Program-made: the position numbers and the translations under genes
Assembly: GCA_027320105.1 (NCBI GenBank)
Contig: DAHVMA010000068.1
Location: forward strand, 1 to 64,000
Direction: 5' to 3'
From: JAKAQB01 sp027320105
GTDB lineage: Bacteria > Actinomycetota > Acidimicrobiia > Acidimicrobiales > Palsa-688
DNA: 64,000 bases
Shown here: one piece after another, positions 42,607 through 50,786 of the stretch
Position numbering within the stretch: the stretch's first letter is position 1
Layout: each line of letters begins with the position of its first letter
Notes under the pieces: model-generated
Told to the model about the DNA's origin: nothing
Database searches by the model: none
The model's input: the letters and a program-made list of their open reading frames with translations, nothing else

Positions 42607-42638
42607 GTCCGCGACGCATCCCGAGCGGGGACCTCGCT

Positions 42639-44159
42639 GTGACGACCGGGAGCGAACCGCCCAGCCGCTTCGACGTCCTGACGTCCCTGGGCGGCCCGGC
42701 GCGACGTCACGTCGTGGTGCTGCTCGCTGCCGTCCTCGGGTTGCAGTCGGCCGACTCCGGGGCGATCGGCTCGCTCGCCGCCCCCATCGAGAGCGCCTTC
42801 CACGTGGGGAACGTCGAGATCGGTCTGATCGCCACCACCAGCACGCTGGTCGGGTGCCTGACGACGCTGCCCTTTGGCGTGGTCGTCGACCGCTGGAACC
42901 GGACGCGGCTGCTGCAGATCGTCGCCGTCGTATGGGGGCTCTCGACGGTCGTGAGCGGGGCCTCGACCTCCTTCACCATGCTGCTCGCCGTCCGCGTGTT
43001 CCAGGGTGGGCTCACGGCGGTAGCCGGGCCGGCCCTGGCGTCGCTGGCAGGCGATCTCTTCCCGGGCGAGGAGCGGGGCCGGCTGTGGAGCTACGTGCTG
43101 GTGGGGGAGCTGGCCGGCGCCGGCTTCGGGATCCTCGTCACCGGGATCCTGTCGGGGCTCGCGGACTGGCGCGTCGCCCTGTCCTCGCTCGGTCTCCCGG
43201 CGTTCGTGCTGGCGTGGGCGCTGTACCGGTACCTGCCCGAACCGCTACGCGGGGGCGCCTCCCAGCTCCCGCCCGGTGCCGTCACCGTGCCGACCGCCGG
43301 CGACGCCACGGCGCGGCGCCAGCTGGGGCAGAGGCCGGCCCCGGAGCGGGAGTCGGAAGTCGAGCGCCTCGCCGAGCAGATGGGCGTGGAGGCCGACCCC
43401 CGATCGATCCTCGGTGACCACCAGCAGCTGACCACGTGGCAGGCGGTGAGGTTCGTGCTGCGCATCCCGAGCAACGATGCGCTGATCTTCGCCTCGGGCA
43501 TCGGCTACTTCTTCGTCCAGGGCCTCGAGATCTTCGCCGAGCTGTTCTTCCGGGAGCGCTACGGCGTCGGCCAGTCGGCCGCCAGCGTCCTGTTCGTGAT
43601 CATCGCCGCCGGAGCCATCCTCGGCGTCGTGCTGAGCGGCCAGGCGGCCGACCGGCTCATCGGCCACGGCAAAGCGGCGGGCCGGATGATCGTCGGCGCC
43701 GTCACCTTCGTCGGGACCACGCTCGTGTTCGTTCCTGCCACGCTGCTGACCAAGGCCGCCCTCGCCATCCCGATCATGGTGATCGCCGCCACCTTCCTCG
43801 GAGCCGTCAACCCTCCGGTGGACACCGCCCGCCTCGACGTGGTCCCGTCGTTCCTGTGGGGCCGGGCCGAGGCCGTGCGCACCGCCCTGCGCCAGGCCCT
43901 GCAAGGCTTGGCGCCGCTGCTGTTCGGCCTGGTGTCGGCGGCGTTCGGCGCGCCGCACACCGGGTTCGGCGCCGGCGTCAACACCAAGCACGTCCGCCTG
44001 CCGGCGGGTGCCGGCCACGGCCTGCAGGTGGCGTTCCTGCTCTTCTCTGTCCCGATGGTCGTCGCCGGCGCGGCGCTGTGGTTCAGCCGTGGCGCCTACC
44101 TCCGTGACGCCATCGCCGCCCGGCGCTCCGAGGAGCTGCACCTCGGCGCCCAGCCCTGA
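42639..44159 (+). CDS. MFS transporter
   Basis: A 506-residue major facilitator of 12 predicted helices with a long cytoplasmic central loop (about 200-265). The helix 2-3 loop carries GVVVDRWNRTRLLQ, a variant MFS signature, and the related GQAADRLIGHGKAAG appears in the second half. The substrate is unknown. GTG 42639 was chosen because the conserved N-terminus (SRFDVLTSLGGPARRHVVVL) starts soon after; the upstream frame is not conserved. The gene stands alone. Confidence 0.82.
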   Translation: MTTGSEPPSRFDVLTSLGGPARRHVVVLLAAVLGLQSADSGAIGSLAAPIESAFHVGNVEIGLIATTSTLVGCLTTLPFGVVVDRWNRTRLLQIVAVVWGLSTVVSGASTSFTMLLAVRVFQGGLTAVAGPALASLAGDLFPGEERGRLWSYVLVGELAGAGFGILVTGILSGLADWRVALSSLGLPAFVLAWALYRYLPEPLRGGASQLPPGAVTVPTAGDATARRQLGQRPAPERESEVERLAEQMGVEADPRSILGDHQQLTTWQAVRFVLRIPSNDALIFASGIGYFFVQGLEIFAELFFRERYGVGQSAASVLFVIIAAGAILGVVLSGQAADRLIGHGKAAGRMIVGAVTFVGTTLVFVPATLLTKAALAIPIMVIAATFLGAVNPPVDTARLDVVPSFLWGRAEAVRTALRQALQGLAPLLFGLVSAAFGAPHTGFGAGVNTKHVRLPAGAGHGLQVAFLLFSVPMVVAGAALWFSRGAYLRDAIAARRSEELHLGAQP

Positions 44160-44277
44160 CTGGCTAGGAACGGAGCGCTCTCAGCCGGGATCGCGAGGTC
44201 GCGATTGACGGCATCCGCGCCGGGTTGGTGCCGTCCTGGATCACCGATGTCGAGGTGCCAGGACGACGCGTGGGCCG

Positions 44278-44688
44278 TCATGAGTCGGAGCCCTGTGCAC
44301 CGAGTAGATGCATGGCGCCGTCTCGTGCCGCCCGTCGATCGAAGGTCACGGTGTGCTCGCAGCCCGCAGCCCGGCCCAGTTCGGCGATGATGGCGTCTAC
44401 GAAGTCGAGGTGGCCGCGCGAAGCGGTCAGCGCCGCCCGCACGACGGCGTCTCGGTCGACGCGAAGCTCACGCGCGTCCAACAGACCCTGCAGCAACTCA
44501 GAGCTGCGATCAGCACCGACCTTGTAGGCGCGGCGCAAGACCCAGTAGACCTCGACCATGGTCACCAGGCTGAGATAGCCCGGGTCGGTCTCGGTCAGTT
44601 CGTCGATCAGCGCAGAGGCTACCGGCGACTGGTCCGGATCGTCCTGAACGAGGTAGCGGACGACGACATTGGTGTCGAGTCCGATCAC
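44278..44688 (-). CDS. vapC: PIN-domain toxin (VapC family)
   Basis: A 136-residue PIN ribonuclease. The acidic metal site is formed by Asp5 (IGLDTNVVVRYL), the Glu in TMVEVYWVL and the Asp in FVDAIIAE and TFDRRA. VapC toxins cleave tRNA or rRNA and are neutralised by the partner. ATG 44688 overlaps the stop of the AbrB-type antitoxin gene, the standard order antitoxin-toxin. Confidence 0.9.
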   Translation of the reverse strand: MIGLDTNVVVRYLVQDDPDQSPVASALIDELTETDPGYLSLVTMVEVYWVLRRAYKVGADRSSELLQGLLDARELRVDRDAVVRAALTASRGHLDFVDAIIAELGRAAGCEHTVTFDRRAARDGAMHLLGAQGSDS

Positions 44689-44936
44689 CGAGGATCTGCC
44701 ACGGCGACTGCGGCCGCTGCGATTGCGTCGTCCATCTCGTCGATGCCGACCGGACGCGACGGGCGCGGCACGGATCCCTTCAGGTCCCTGATGGACGCTG
44801 CTTCCGGGTGGATCTCGTACCCACCCGTGGCGGTGGGTACGAAGGCGAGCCTCGATCCGGGCCGAAGGCCGAGCTTGGTGCGCACGTCGACCGGGATGGT
44901 GACCTGGCCCTTGCTGGTAACGGTCGCAGACGGCAT
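44685..44936 (-). CDS. vapB: AbrB/SpoVT-type antitoxin
   Basis: An 83-residue antitoxin. The N-terminal swapped-hairpin DNA-binding domain is clear (ATVTSKGQVTIPVDVRTKLG, then LRPGSRLAFV), and the C-terminal tail (about 50-83) would wrap the toxin. ATG 44936 has AAGGAGAG upstream, which excludes the longer frame. The palindrome at 44939-44963 overlaps this ribosome site and is a likely autoregulatory operator. Confidence 0.9.
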   Translation of the reverse strand: MPSATVTSKGQVTIPVDVRTKLGLRPGSRLAFVPTATGGYEIHPEAASIRDLKGSVPRPSRPVGIDEMDDAIAAAAVAVADPR

Positions 44937-44938
44937 GA

Positions 44939-44963
44939 CTCTCCTTACTACAGGTAAGGAGAG
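44939..44963. promoter_or_regulatory. perfect palindrome operator of the AbrB-PIN module
   Basis: CTCTCCTTAC (44939-44948) and GTAAGGAGAG (44954-44963) are perfect inverted repeats around TACAG. The right-hand strand contains the antitoxin ribosome site. The position directly before the antitoxin start fits an operator bound by the antitoxin or the complex; as RNA it would also hide the ribosome site. Confidence 0.65.
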
Positions 44964-44999
44964 CTTACAGGCATGAGCGGTGGCAAAGAGGTCGTTCGG

Positions 45000-45005
45000 T
45001 ATGAT
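45000..45005 (+). promoter_or_regulatory. -10 element of a leaderless promoter
   Basis: TATGAT lies 7 bases before the ATG at 45013. This spacing is typical of actinobacterial leaderless genes, in which transcription starts at the A of ATG. No ribosome site precedes the gene, which supports the call. No -35 box is obvious. Confidence 0.55.
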
Positions 45006-45012
45006 CGCTGGT

Positions 45013-45243
45013 ATGACGATGTCCAAGATCGCCGTGACCCTTCCTGCCGGGCTCGTTGAGCAAGCCCAGCGGGCTGTCGCCGAAGGTCGGGCTACCAGCG
45101 TCAGCGCCTACGTCGCGCGGGCCCTGGAGGACCGCGCCAAGCTTGACGAGCTGGCATCCCTGCTCGACGCGATGCTCGCGGAGTCAGGCGGGCCGCTCAC
45201 GCCGGCCGAGCAGCGGGAGGCCGACCGGGTGCTCGGCCGATGA
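45013..45243 (+). CDS. RHH-type antitoxin, second module
   Basis: A 76-residue antitoxin-like protein. The start is a beta strand (MSKIAVTLPAGLVEQAQRAV) followed by TSVSAYVARALEDRA, a ribbon-helix-helix pattern, and an acidic C-terminal region that probably binds the toxin. ATG 45013 is leaderless by the -10 spacing; ATG 45001 and 45019 are alternatives. The stop overlaps the toxin ATG. Confidence 0.82.
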   Translation: MTMSKIAVTLPAGLVEQAQRAVAEGRATSVSAYVARALEDRAKLDELASLLDAMLAESGGPLTPAEQREADRVLGR

Positions 45244-45617
45244 GCGGTGCCGTGCTCGACGCTGGCGCCCTCATCGCATTCGAGCGCGGCGACCGCGCTG
45301 TGGTCGCTGTCGTTGCCCGAGCCGTCGAGCACGGCGACGAGCTCGCCATCCCGGCCGGGGTTGTCGCTCAGGTCTGGCGGGATGGTCGCCGCCAGGTTCG
45401 CCTGGCACGCCTGCTGGCCTCGGACGCCAGCGCCGTGATCTCCCTCGACGACCGTCGATCCCGGGCCGCAGGGCAGCTGTGCGGCGTCTCTCGCACGAGC
45501 GACGTCATCGACGCCTCGGTAGCCCTGCTTGCCCGCGAGCGTCACGTCGCCGTGCTCACCTCCGACCCCGAGGACCTCCGGCACCTCGACGCCACCTTGG
45601 AGCTCGTCACCGTCTGA
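45240..45617 (+). CDS. PIN-domain toxin, second module
   Basis: A 125-residue PIN-domain protein. The acidic site is seen in VLDAGALIAFERGD, TSDVIDASVALLA and LTSDPEDLRHL; the second acidic residue of the family is less obvious here than in the neighbour module. ATG 45240 overlaps the antitoxin stop (ATGA). The module faces away from the AbrB-PIN pair with 76 bases between the two antitoxin starts. Confidence 0.85.
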   Translation: MSGAVLDAGALIAFERGDRAVVAVVARAVEHGDELAIPAGVVAQVWRDGRRQVRLARLLASDASAVISLDDRRSRAAGQLCGVSRTSDVIDASVALLARERHVAVLTSDPEDLRHLDATLELVTV

Positions 45618-45765
45618 GCCTGAGCCTGAGGCTCCCGCGCCCTGACGACGACGACGAACGGTGACGGGGCGCTGATCTCAGGCGCGCCATCGGACCTGGG
45701 CACCCTGGCGCGGTGGCGGGCCGCGAGCGCGAGGCCGGCGTCGATGGCGTCGGGGGCCCTGGTGG

Positions 45766-45795
45766 TTGACCAGGTGGGGGGAAAGGGCGTATCGT
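45766..45795 (+). promoter_or_regulatory. promoter of the division and cell wall cluster
   Basis: TTGACC (45766-45771) and TATCGT (45790-45795) are separated by 18 bases, about 70 bases before mraZ. Several TGGG/GTGGG words follow and overlap (45777-45825), like the TGGGN repeats bound by MraZ in other bacteria, although strict 10-bp phasing is not seen. Autorepression by MraZ is plausible. Confidence 0.5.
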
Positions 45796-45866
45796 GGTGG
45801 GAAGTGGCGCGAAGGGGTGGGCCCGGAGCGTGGCGGAGGACGAAAGCCGAGTGACCAGTGGGGCCG

Positions 45867-46301
45867 ATGTTCTTCGGGAGGTACGAGCACTCCCTGGATG
45901 CGAAGGGACGAGTCGTCCTGCCGGCGCGCTTCCGTGCGGGCTTCGACACGAAGGCCCACCTGACGCAATACCTGGACGGCTGCCTCGCTCTGTGGACTCC
46001 CGACGAGTTCAACAAGCGATTCGTGGAGTTCTCCCAGTCACAGGAGCGGGGGACGGCGCATCGGCACCTGGCCCGCTTCTGGTCCGCCGGGGTGATCGAG
46101 GTGGACATCGACCGGCAGGGCCGGGTCGGCCCGGTGCCTGGCCACCTGAAGGAGTACGCCCATCTCGACCGCAACGTGCTCGTCGTCGGGGCGATGGAGC
46201 GCATCGAGCTGTGGGACCCGCAGGAGTGGGAGACGCGGGTGCAGCCGGCGGAGGCCGACCTCCGCAACCCGCCAGACCCCGTAGACCCCGCAAGGAGCTG
46301 A
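45867..46301 (+). CDS. mraZ: transcriptional regulator MraZ
   Basis: A 144-residue protein with two AbrB-like SpoVT domains: FFGRYEHSLDAKGRVVLPAR and the second near VIEVDIDRQGRVGPVPGHL. MraZ represses its own cell-division cluster by binding repeats in the promoter. ATG 45867 gives the canonical start; GTG 45858 would add three residues. It leads the dcw cluster, with rsmH 155 bases downstream. Confidence 0.95.
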   Translation: MFFGRYEHSLDAKGRVVLPARFRAGFDTKAHLTQYLDGCLALWTPDEFNKRFVEFSQSQERGTAHRHLARFWSAGVIEVDIDRQGRVGPVPGHLKEYAHLDRNVLVVGAMERIELWDPQEWETRVQPAEADLRNPPDPVDPARS

Positions 46302-46456
46302 GCGGCCACGGCCGGCACCCTGCGATCTTCGACACCGTGGTGGCTGGGCTCGTGCGCAGCCTCTCGACCGGCAGGGTGGGAGTCCCCTTCTCCGCCCGCT
46401 TCCACTCCGCGCGTCCGGGGAGACATCCCGGCGGCACGCTGGTCGGGGGGCTGCGG

Positions 46457-47425
46457 ATGAGCCCGGCCCCGGAATATGGTCACCGGCCCGTCATGCTCGA
46501 AGAGATCGTCGAGCTCCTCGAGCCCGTCCCCGACGGCGTGCTCCTCGACGGCACAGTCGGCGGGGCCGGGCACGCCCGGGCGCTCCTCGAAGCGCATCCC
46601 GGGCTTCGTCTCGTCGCGATCGACCGCGACCCCGAGGCCATCGCGGCAGCGTCCGCGGCGCTCGGAGCTTTCGGGGAGCGGGCGACGATCGTGCATGCCC
46701 GCTTCGACGAGGTCGGCGTCGTGCTGGACCGTTTGGGCGTCCCGGCCGTCTCCGCCGCCCTGCTCGACCTGGGCGTGAGCTCCTGGCAGCTCGACCGGCC
46801 CGAGCGCGGGTTCGGCTACCGGGCTACCGGCCCGCTCGACATGCGGATGGACCCGGGTGCTGGGAGGTCAGCAGCCGACCTCGCAAACGAGTTGCCCGCC
46901 GGCGAGCTGGCCCGCATCCTCCGGGAGTACGGCGACGAGCGGTTCGCCGCCCGCATCGCCCGGGCCATCGTCGATGCCCGGCCGGTCGTCTCCACCGGAC
47001 AGCTGGCCGACGTCGTGCGCGACGCCATCCCCGCCGCCACCCGTCGTCGCGGCGGCCATCCCGCCCGCCGCAGCTTCCAGGCGCTGCGCATCGCCGTCAA
47101 CGACGAGCTGCAGATCCTGCCCGGGACCGTCGACACGCTGGTCGATCGCCTCCAGCCGGGCGGCAGGATCGCCGTCCTCTCCTACCACTCGGGGGAGGAC
47201 CGGATCGTCAAGGACCGCTTGCGGTGGGCGGCCACCGGCGGCTGCACCTGCCCTCCGGGCATGCCCTGCGTGTGCGGGGCGGAGCCGCTCGTCCGCCTGC
47301 TTGGCCGGGGCGCCCGGCGCCCCACCGGTGCCGAGATCGCCGACAACCGCCGGGCCGAGAGCGCCCGGCTGCGCGCCGCCGAGCGCCTCACCCCGCCCGA
47401 CACACCCATTCAGGACCAGCCATGA
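46457..47425 (+). CDS. rsmH: 16S rRNA (cytosine(1402)-N4)-methyltransferase RsmH
   Basis: A 322-residue methyltransferase (formerly MraW). The SAM motifs are LDGTVGGAGHARALLEAHP and LVAIDRDPEA, and the substrate-side motifs are DLGVSSWQLDRPERGFGYR and RRSFQALRIAVNDEL. The ATG at 46457 follows a G-rich ribosome site; the frame is open upstream but not conserved. Its stop overlaps the FtsL-like gene start. Confidence 0.95.
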   Translation: MSPAPEYGHRPVMLEEIVELLEPVPDGVLLDGTVGGAGHARALLEAHPGLRLVAIDRDPEAIAAASAALGAFGERATIVHARFDEVGVVLDRLGVPAVSAALLDLGVSSWQLDRPERGFGYRATGPLDMRMDPGAGRSAADLANELPAGELARILREYGDERFAARIARAIVDARPVVSTGQLADVVRDAIPAATRRRGGHPARRSFQALRIAVNDELQILPGTVDTLVDRLQPGGRIAVLSYHSGEDRIVKDRLRWAATGGCTCPPGMPCVCGAEPLVRLLGRGARRPTGAEIADNRRAESARLRAAERLTPPDTPIQDQP

Positions 47426-48258
47426 CCACCACCCTCGACCGAACCCGTACGTCCCGCGCACCGATGGGACGCCGCCAGCACAGCCGGCGCGCCGACCCAA
47501 CCGGGTCCAGGCGGACCGAGGCGCGCGCCGCCATGTCGGCGCAAGGTCGAGCCCAGCTCCGTGCGGGGTCGACGAGCGGTGGCCTGGCCGCTCGGGCCGC
47601 CGCGGCGCGAGCCCGGCGGGAGCCTGGTACTGGCGCGACCACGCCGCCGGCGCCGGCGAGGAGACCGGCGTCCGTGGCGAGCCGGGTCCCGGTGGCGCCC
47701 CGCCGCCCCGGCGCCGGCAGGACGCTGGCGGGTGACGACACGACCGGATCCCGGCGGCGCCCGCCGATCCTCCGCCGGCCGGAGGCCCTGGCCGAGACGG
47801 CGGTCCGGCGGGGCGGGGGGGCGGCCGCCGCGGCAGCCCTGCGCGCCCCGGACCGTGAGCCGGTGGAGCGCCGGCACCTGGAGCTCGTCGAGCCCCGACG
47901 CCGCGCCGGTGGTGGCCGGAAGCGAGCCCGCCTGTTGCTGGCGGGGCTTTCGGCGCTGGGAATCGTCACCGTGTTCGGGCTCGTCGCCCTGCACGTGGTC
48001 TCGGCCGAGAAGCAGTTCCAGATCGACCGCCTCGCCGCGCAGGAGCAGCAGCTCCAGAACACGTACTCCGACCTGCGCCTGCAGGTCGACGTCCTGGACA
48101 CGCCGCAGCGGGTCCTGTCGGAGGCGCAGCACCTGGGCATGGTGCAGCCCTCGTCGGTCACCTTCCTGCGCGTCCGTGGTGGCGCCCCCGCAACGGGCGC
48201 TCCGTCGGGGCCGTCTGACTGGACGAAGATGAAGGCCGTGTTGGCAGGCAACCCGTGA
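47422..48258 (+). CDS. ftsL: FtsL-like division protein with long basic N-terminus
   Basis: A 278-residue bitopic membrane protein. Residues 1-170 are disordered and rich in Arg, Ala and Pro; residues 171-193 form the membrane segment; residues 195-240 are a coiled coil (AEKQFQIDRLAAQEQQLQNT). Position (directly after rsmH) and layout fit FtsL, which bridges FtsQ/DivIB and FtsW-FtsI in the divisome. The N-terminal extension is much longer than in E. coli FtsL (121 residues) but is common in actinobacteria. The usual next gene, ftsI, is absent. Confidence 0.82.
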   Translation: MTTTLDRTRTSRAPMGRRQHSRRADPTGSRRTEARAAMSAQGRAQLRAGSTSGGLAARAAAARARREPGTGATTPPAPARRPASVASRVPVAPRRPGAGRTLAGDDTTGSRRRPPILRRPEALAETAVRRGGGAAAAAALRAPDREPVERRHLELVEPRRRAGGGRKRARLLLAGLSALGIVTVFGLVALHVVSAEKQFQIDRLAAQEQQLQNTYSDLRLQVDVLDTPQRVLSEAQHLGMVQPSSVTFLRVRGGAPATGAPSGPSDWTKMKAVLAGNP

Positions 48259-48297
48259 TCGGGTTCTCCCTGGTCACCTGGGCCGGTCACTGACGCC

Positions 48298-49749
48298 GTG
48301 CAGCTCGATCGGCTGGTCGAGCGAGCACTCGCGGGGACCGGGCTCGTCGTCGAAGTGCTCGGCGACGCCGGCGTCGACATCGTCTCCGTCAGCATGGACT
48401 CGCGGCGGGTGGTGCCCGGAGCCATCTTCGCGTGCGTGCCCGGCGCCACCGCCGACGGCCACGCCTTCGCCCCGGCCGCTGTGGGTGCCGGTGCGGTGGC
48501 GCTGCTGTGCGAGCGGCCAGTCGACCTAGGGGTGCCTCAGGTCGTCGTGCATTCGGTGCGCGCCGCGCTCGGCCCGGTCGCTGCCGCTGTGCATGGGTGG
48601 CCGGCCGACGACCTGATCGTCGTCGGGGTCACGGGGACCAACGGGAAGACCACGACGTGCGTCCTCTTGGCGGCGGTGTTCGAGGCCCACGGCTGGCGGT
48701 CGGCAGCCGTCGGGACGCTCAGCCAGGCACGGACGACCCCCGAAGCCCCCGACCTCCAGCAGCGCCTCGCCGAGTTGCGGCGGGACGGGCACCGTGCGGT
48801 AGCCATGGAGGTCTCCTCCCACGCCCTCGACCAGCACCGCGTCGGCGGCGTCCACTTCGCCGCTGGAGTGCTCACCAACGTGACGCAGGACCACCTCGAC
48901 TACCACGGGACGATGGAGCGCTACTTCGAGGCCAAGGCCCGGCTCTTCGAGCCCGGCCGCACCCGCCTCGCCGTCGTCAACCGCGACGACCCGTGGGCTC
49001 GCCGCCTCGCCGCCGGGCTCGAAGGCGGTCCCGTGCGGGTCGTCACCTACGGCCTCGACGACGCCGCCGGCCTCGACATCGCCGCCGGCGGCAGCAACTT
49101 CACCTGGCGGGGCCAACCGATGCGCGTCGCCCTCGGCGGCCGGTTTAACGTGGCCAACGCCCTGGCGGCCGCCACCTGCGCCGGCGAGCTGGGGGTGCCG
49201 GCGTCGGAGATCGCCACCGGGCTGGCCGAGGTGCGGACGGTGCGGGGCCGGTTCGAGCGGATCGACGCCGGGCAACCGTTCACCGTGCTCGTCGACTATG
49301 CCCACACACCCGACGGGCTCCGCCAGGTGCTCGCCGCGGCGAGGGAGTTGGCGGGGGGACGGGTGGTGGTGGTGTTCGGGGCGGGCGGTGACCGCGATCG
49401 TGAGAAGCGCCCGGAGATGGGGATGGTGGCCGCCCAGCTGGCGGACCTGGCGGTGGTGACATCCGACAACCCTCGGAGCGAGGATCCTGGAGCCATCATC
49501 GCCGAGGTGGTCAGCGGCGCCGGCGACGTCACCCGGGTCCGGATCATCCCCGATCGCGCCGAGGCCATCGAGACGGCCGTCTGGGTCGCCGGCCCCGGCG
49601 ACGTCGTGGTCATAGCCGGGAAGGGCCACGAACCCGGTCAGGAGATGGGCGGCCAGGTCCGGCCGTTCGACGACGCCGAGGTTGCCCGCCACGCGCTGGA
49701 GCGGCTGCAGCTGCACCGGGCGCATTGGGGCCCGGTCTGCCCCGGATGA
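48298..49749 (+). CDS. murE: UDP-MurNAc-tripeptide synthetase MurE (meso-DAP type)
   Basis: A 483-residue Mur ligase that adds meso-diaminopimelate to UDP-MurNAc-L-Ala-D-Glu. GVTGTNGKTTTC is the ATP loop, YHGTMERYFEAKARLF follows NVTQDHLD, and the DAP-selecting motif DNPRSEDP is present. GTG 48298 lies 39 bases after the FtsL-like stop; the gap holds no ftsI. The stop overlaps the mraY ATG by 4 bases, leaving no room for murF. Confidence 0.96.
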   Translation: MQLDRLVERALAGTGLVVEVLGDAGVDIVSVSMDSRRVVPGAIFACVPGATADGHAFAPAAVGAGAVALLCERPVDLGVPQVVVHSVRAALGPVAAAVHGWPADDLIVVGVTGTNGKTTTCVLLAAVFEAHGWRSAAVGTLSQARTTPEAPDLQQRLAELRRDGHRAVAMEVSSHALDQHRVGGVHFAAGVLTNVTQDHLDYHGTMERYFEAKARLFEPGRTRLAVVNRDDPWARRLAAGLEGGPVRVVTYGLDDAAGLDIAAGGSNFTWRGQPMRVALGGRFNVANALAAATCAGELGVPASEIATGLAEVRTVRGRFERIDAGQPFTVLVDYAHTPDGLRQVLAAARELAGGRVVVVFGAGGDRDREKRPEMGMVAAQLADLAVVTSDNPRSEDPGAIIAEVVSGAGDVTRVRIIPDRAEAIETAVWVAGPGDVVVIAGKGHEPGQEMGGQVRPFDDAEVARHALERLQLHRAHWGPVCPG

Positions 49750-50786
49750 TCGCGTTGCTGATCGCCGGTGCCGTCGGCCTGCTCGGCAGCCTGATGGGCA
49801 CCCCGGTGCTCATCTCGGTGCTGCGGCGGCGCAGCATCGGCCAGCACATCCGCGAGGACGGACCCCGGGGCCACCACGAGAAGGCCGGCACTCCCACGAT
49901 GGGGGGCATCGCGATCATCGGCGCGGGCGTGACCGGCTATCTGGCCGCCCACGCCGAACGCATCCAGATCTTCACGAGCCGGGGACTGGTGGCCTGCGCC
50001 GCCATCTGCCTGTTCGGGCTCGTGGGCTTCGCCGACGACTGGCTCAAGGTGAGCCGGCAGCGCAGCCTGGGGCTCAGCGCCCGGACCAAGGCGGGGGCTT
50101 TGCTCGTCGTCTCGGTCGGCTTCGCCGTGGTGGCGGTGCGGGTGCTGCACGTGTCGACGCGCCTGTCGTTCGTGCGGTTCGACTCGCCGGGCTGGCAGCT
50201 CGGCGCCATCGGCTGGGTCGTCCTCGCCGCCCTCGCCCAGCTCGGTACGACCAACGCCGTGAACCTGACCGACGGCCTCGACGGCCTGGCGGCGGGGGCG
50301 ACCGGGTTCTCGTTCGTGAGCTTCACCGTCATCGGCTTCTTCCAGCTCCGGCACTTCAGCGTCTACCACAACCCCTACCCCGCCTCCCTGGACGAGGCCG
50401 TCCTGGCGTCGGCGATGGTTGGTGCGTGCGCCGGCTTCCTCTGGTGGAACTGCGCGCCGGCCCGGATCTTCATGGGGGACACGGGCGCGCTGGGGCTCGG
50501 CGGTGGCATCGCCGTGCTGGCGCTGCTCGAGAACCTCGACCTGCTCCTCCCGGTCATCGGCGGGCTGTTCGTGCTCGAGACGCTGTCGGTGATCATCCAG
50601 GTGGGCAGCTTCCGGCTCTTCCACCGCCGCGTGTTCCGGATGGCGCCGATCCACCACCACTTCGAGCTGGTCGGTTGGCCCGAGACGACGGTGATCGTGC
50701 GCTTCTGGATCCTCGCCGCTGCGTTCACGACCCTGGCGGTAGGGGCGTTCTACGCCGACTACATCGCCCAGCGGGGGGGCCTGTGA
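49746..50786 (+). CDS. mraY: phospho-MurNAc-pentapeptide transferase MraY
   Basis: A 346-residue membrane enzyme with about ten helices that makes lipid I from UDP-MurNAc-pentapeptide and undecaprenyl phosphate. HEKAGTPTMGG, VGFADDWLK (catalytic Asp pair), NLTDGLDGLAAG and APIHHHFELVGWPE are the family signatures. ATG 49746 overlaps the murE stop and its own stop overlaps the ftsW GTG, so murF before it and murD after it are both missing. Confidence 0.97.
   Translation: MIALLIAGAVGLLGSLMGTPVLISVLRRRSIGQHIREDGPRGHHEKAGTPTMGGIAIIGAGVTGYLAAHAERIQIFTSRGLVACAAICLFGLVGFADDWLKVSRQRSLGLSARTKAGALLVVSVGFAVVAVRVLHVSTRLSFVRFDSPGWQLGAIGWVVLAALAQLGTTNAVNLTDGLDGLAAGATGFSFVSFTVIGFFQLRHFSVYHNPYPASLDEAVLASAMVGACAGFLWWNCAPARIFMGDTGALGLGGGIAVLALLENLDLLLPVIGGLFVLETLSVIIQVGSFRLFHRRVFRMAPIHHHFELVGWPETTVIVRFWILAAAFTTLAVGAFYADYIAQRGGL

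Larger units (their letters stand above)
42288..42638. other. intergenic region with repeat element and MFS remnant
   Basis: This 351-base gap between the SDR and MFS genes contains the second copy of the four-core GCGCGC element and a minus-strand fragment of a different MFS gene. No promoter for the downstream MFS gene was resolved. Confidence 0.5.
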
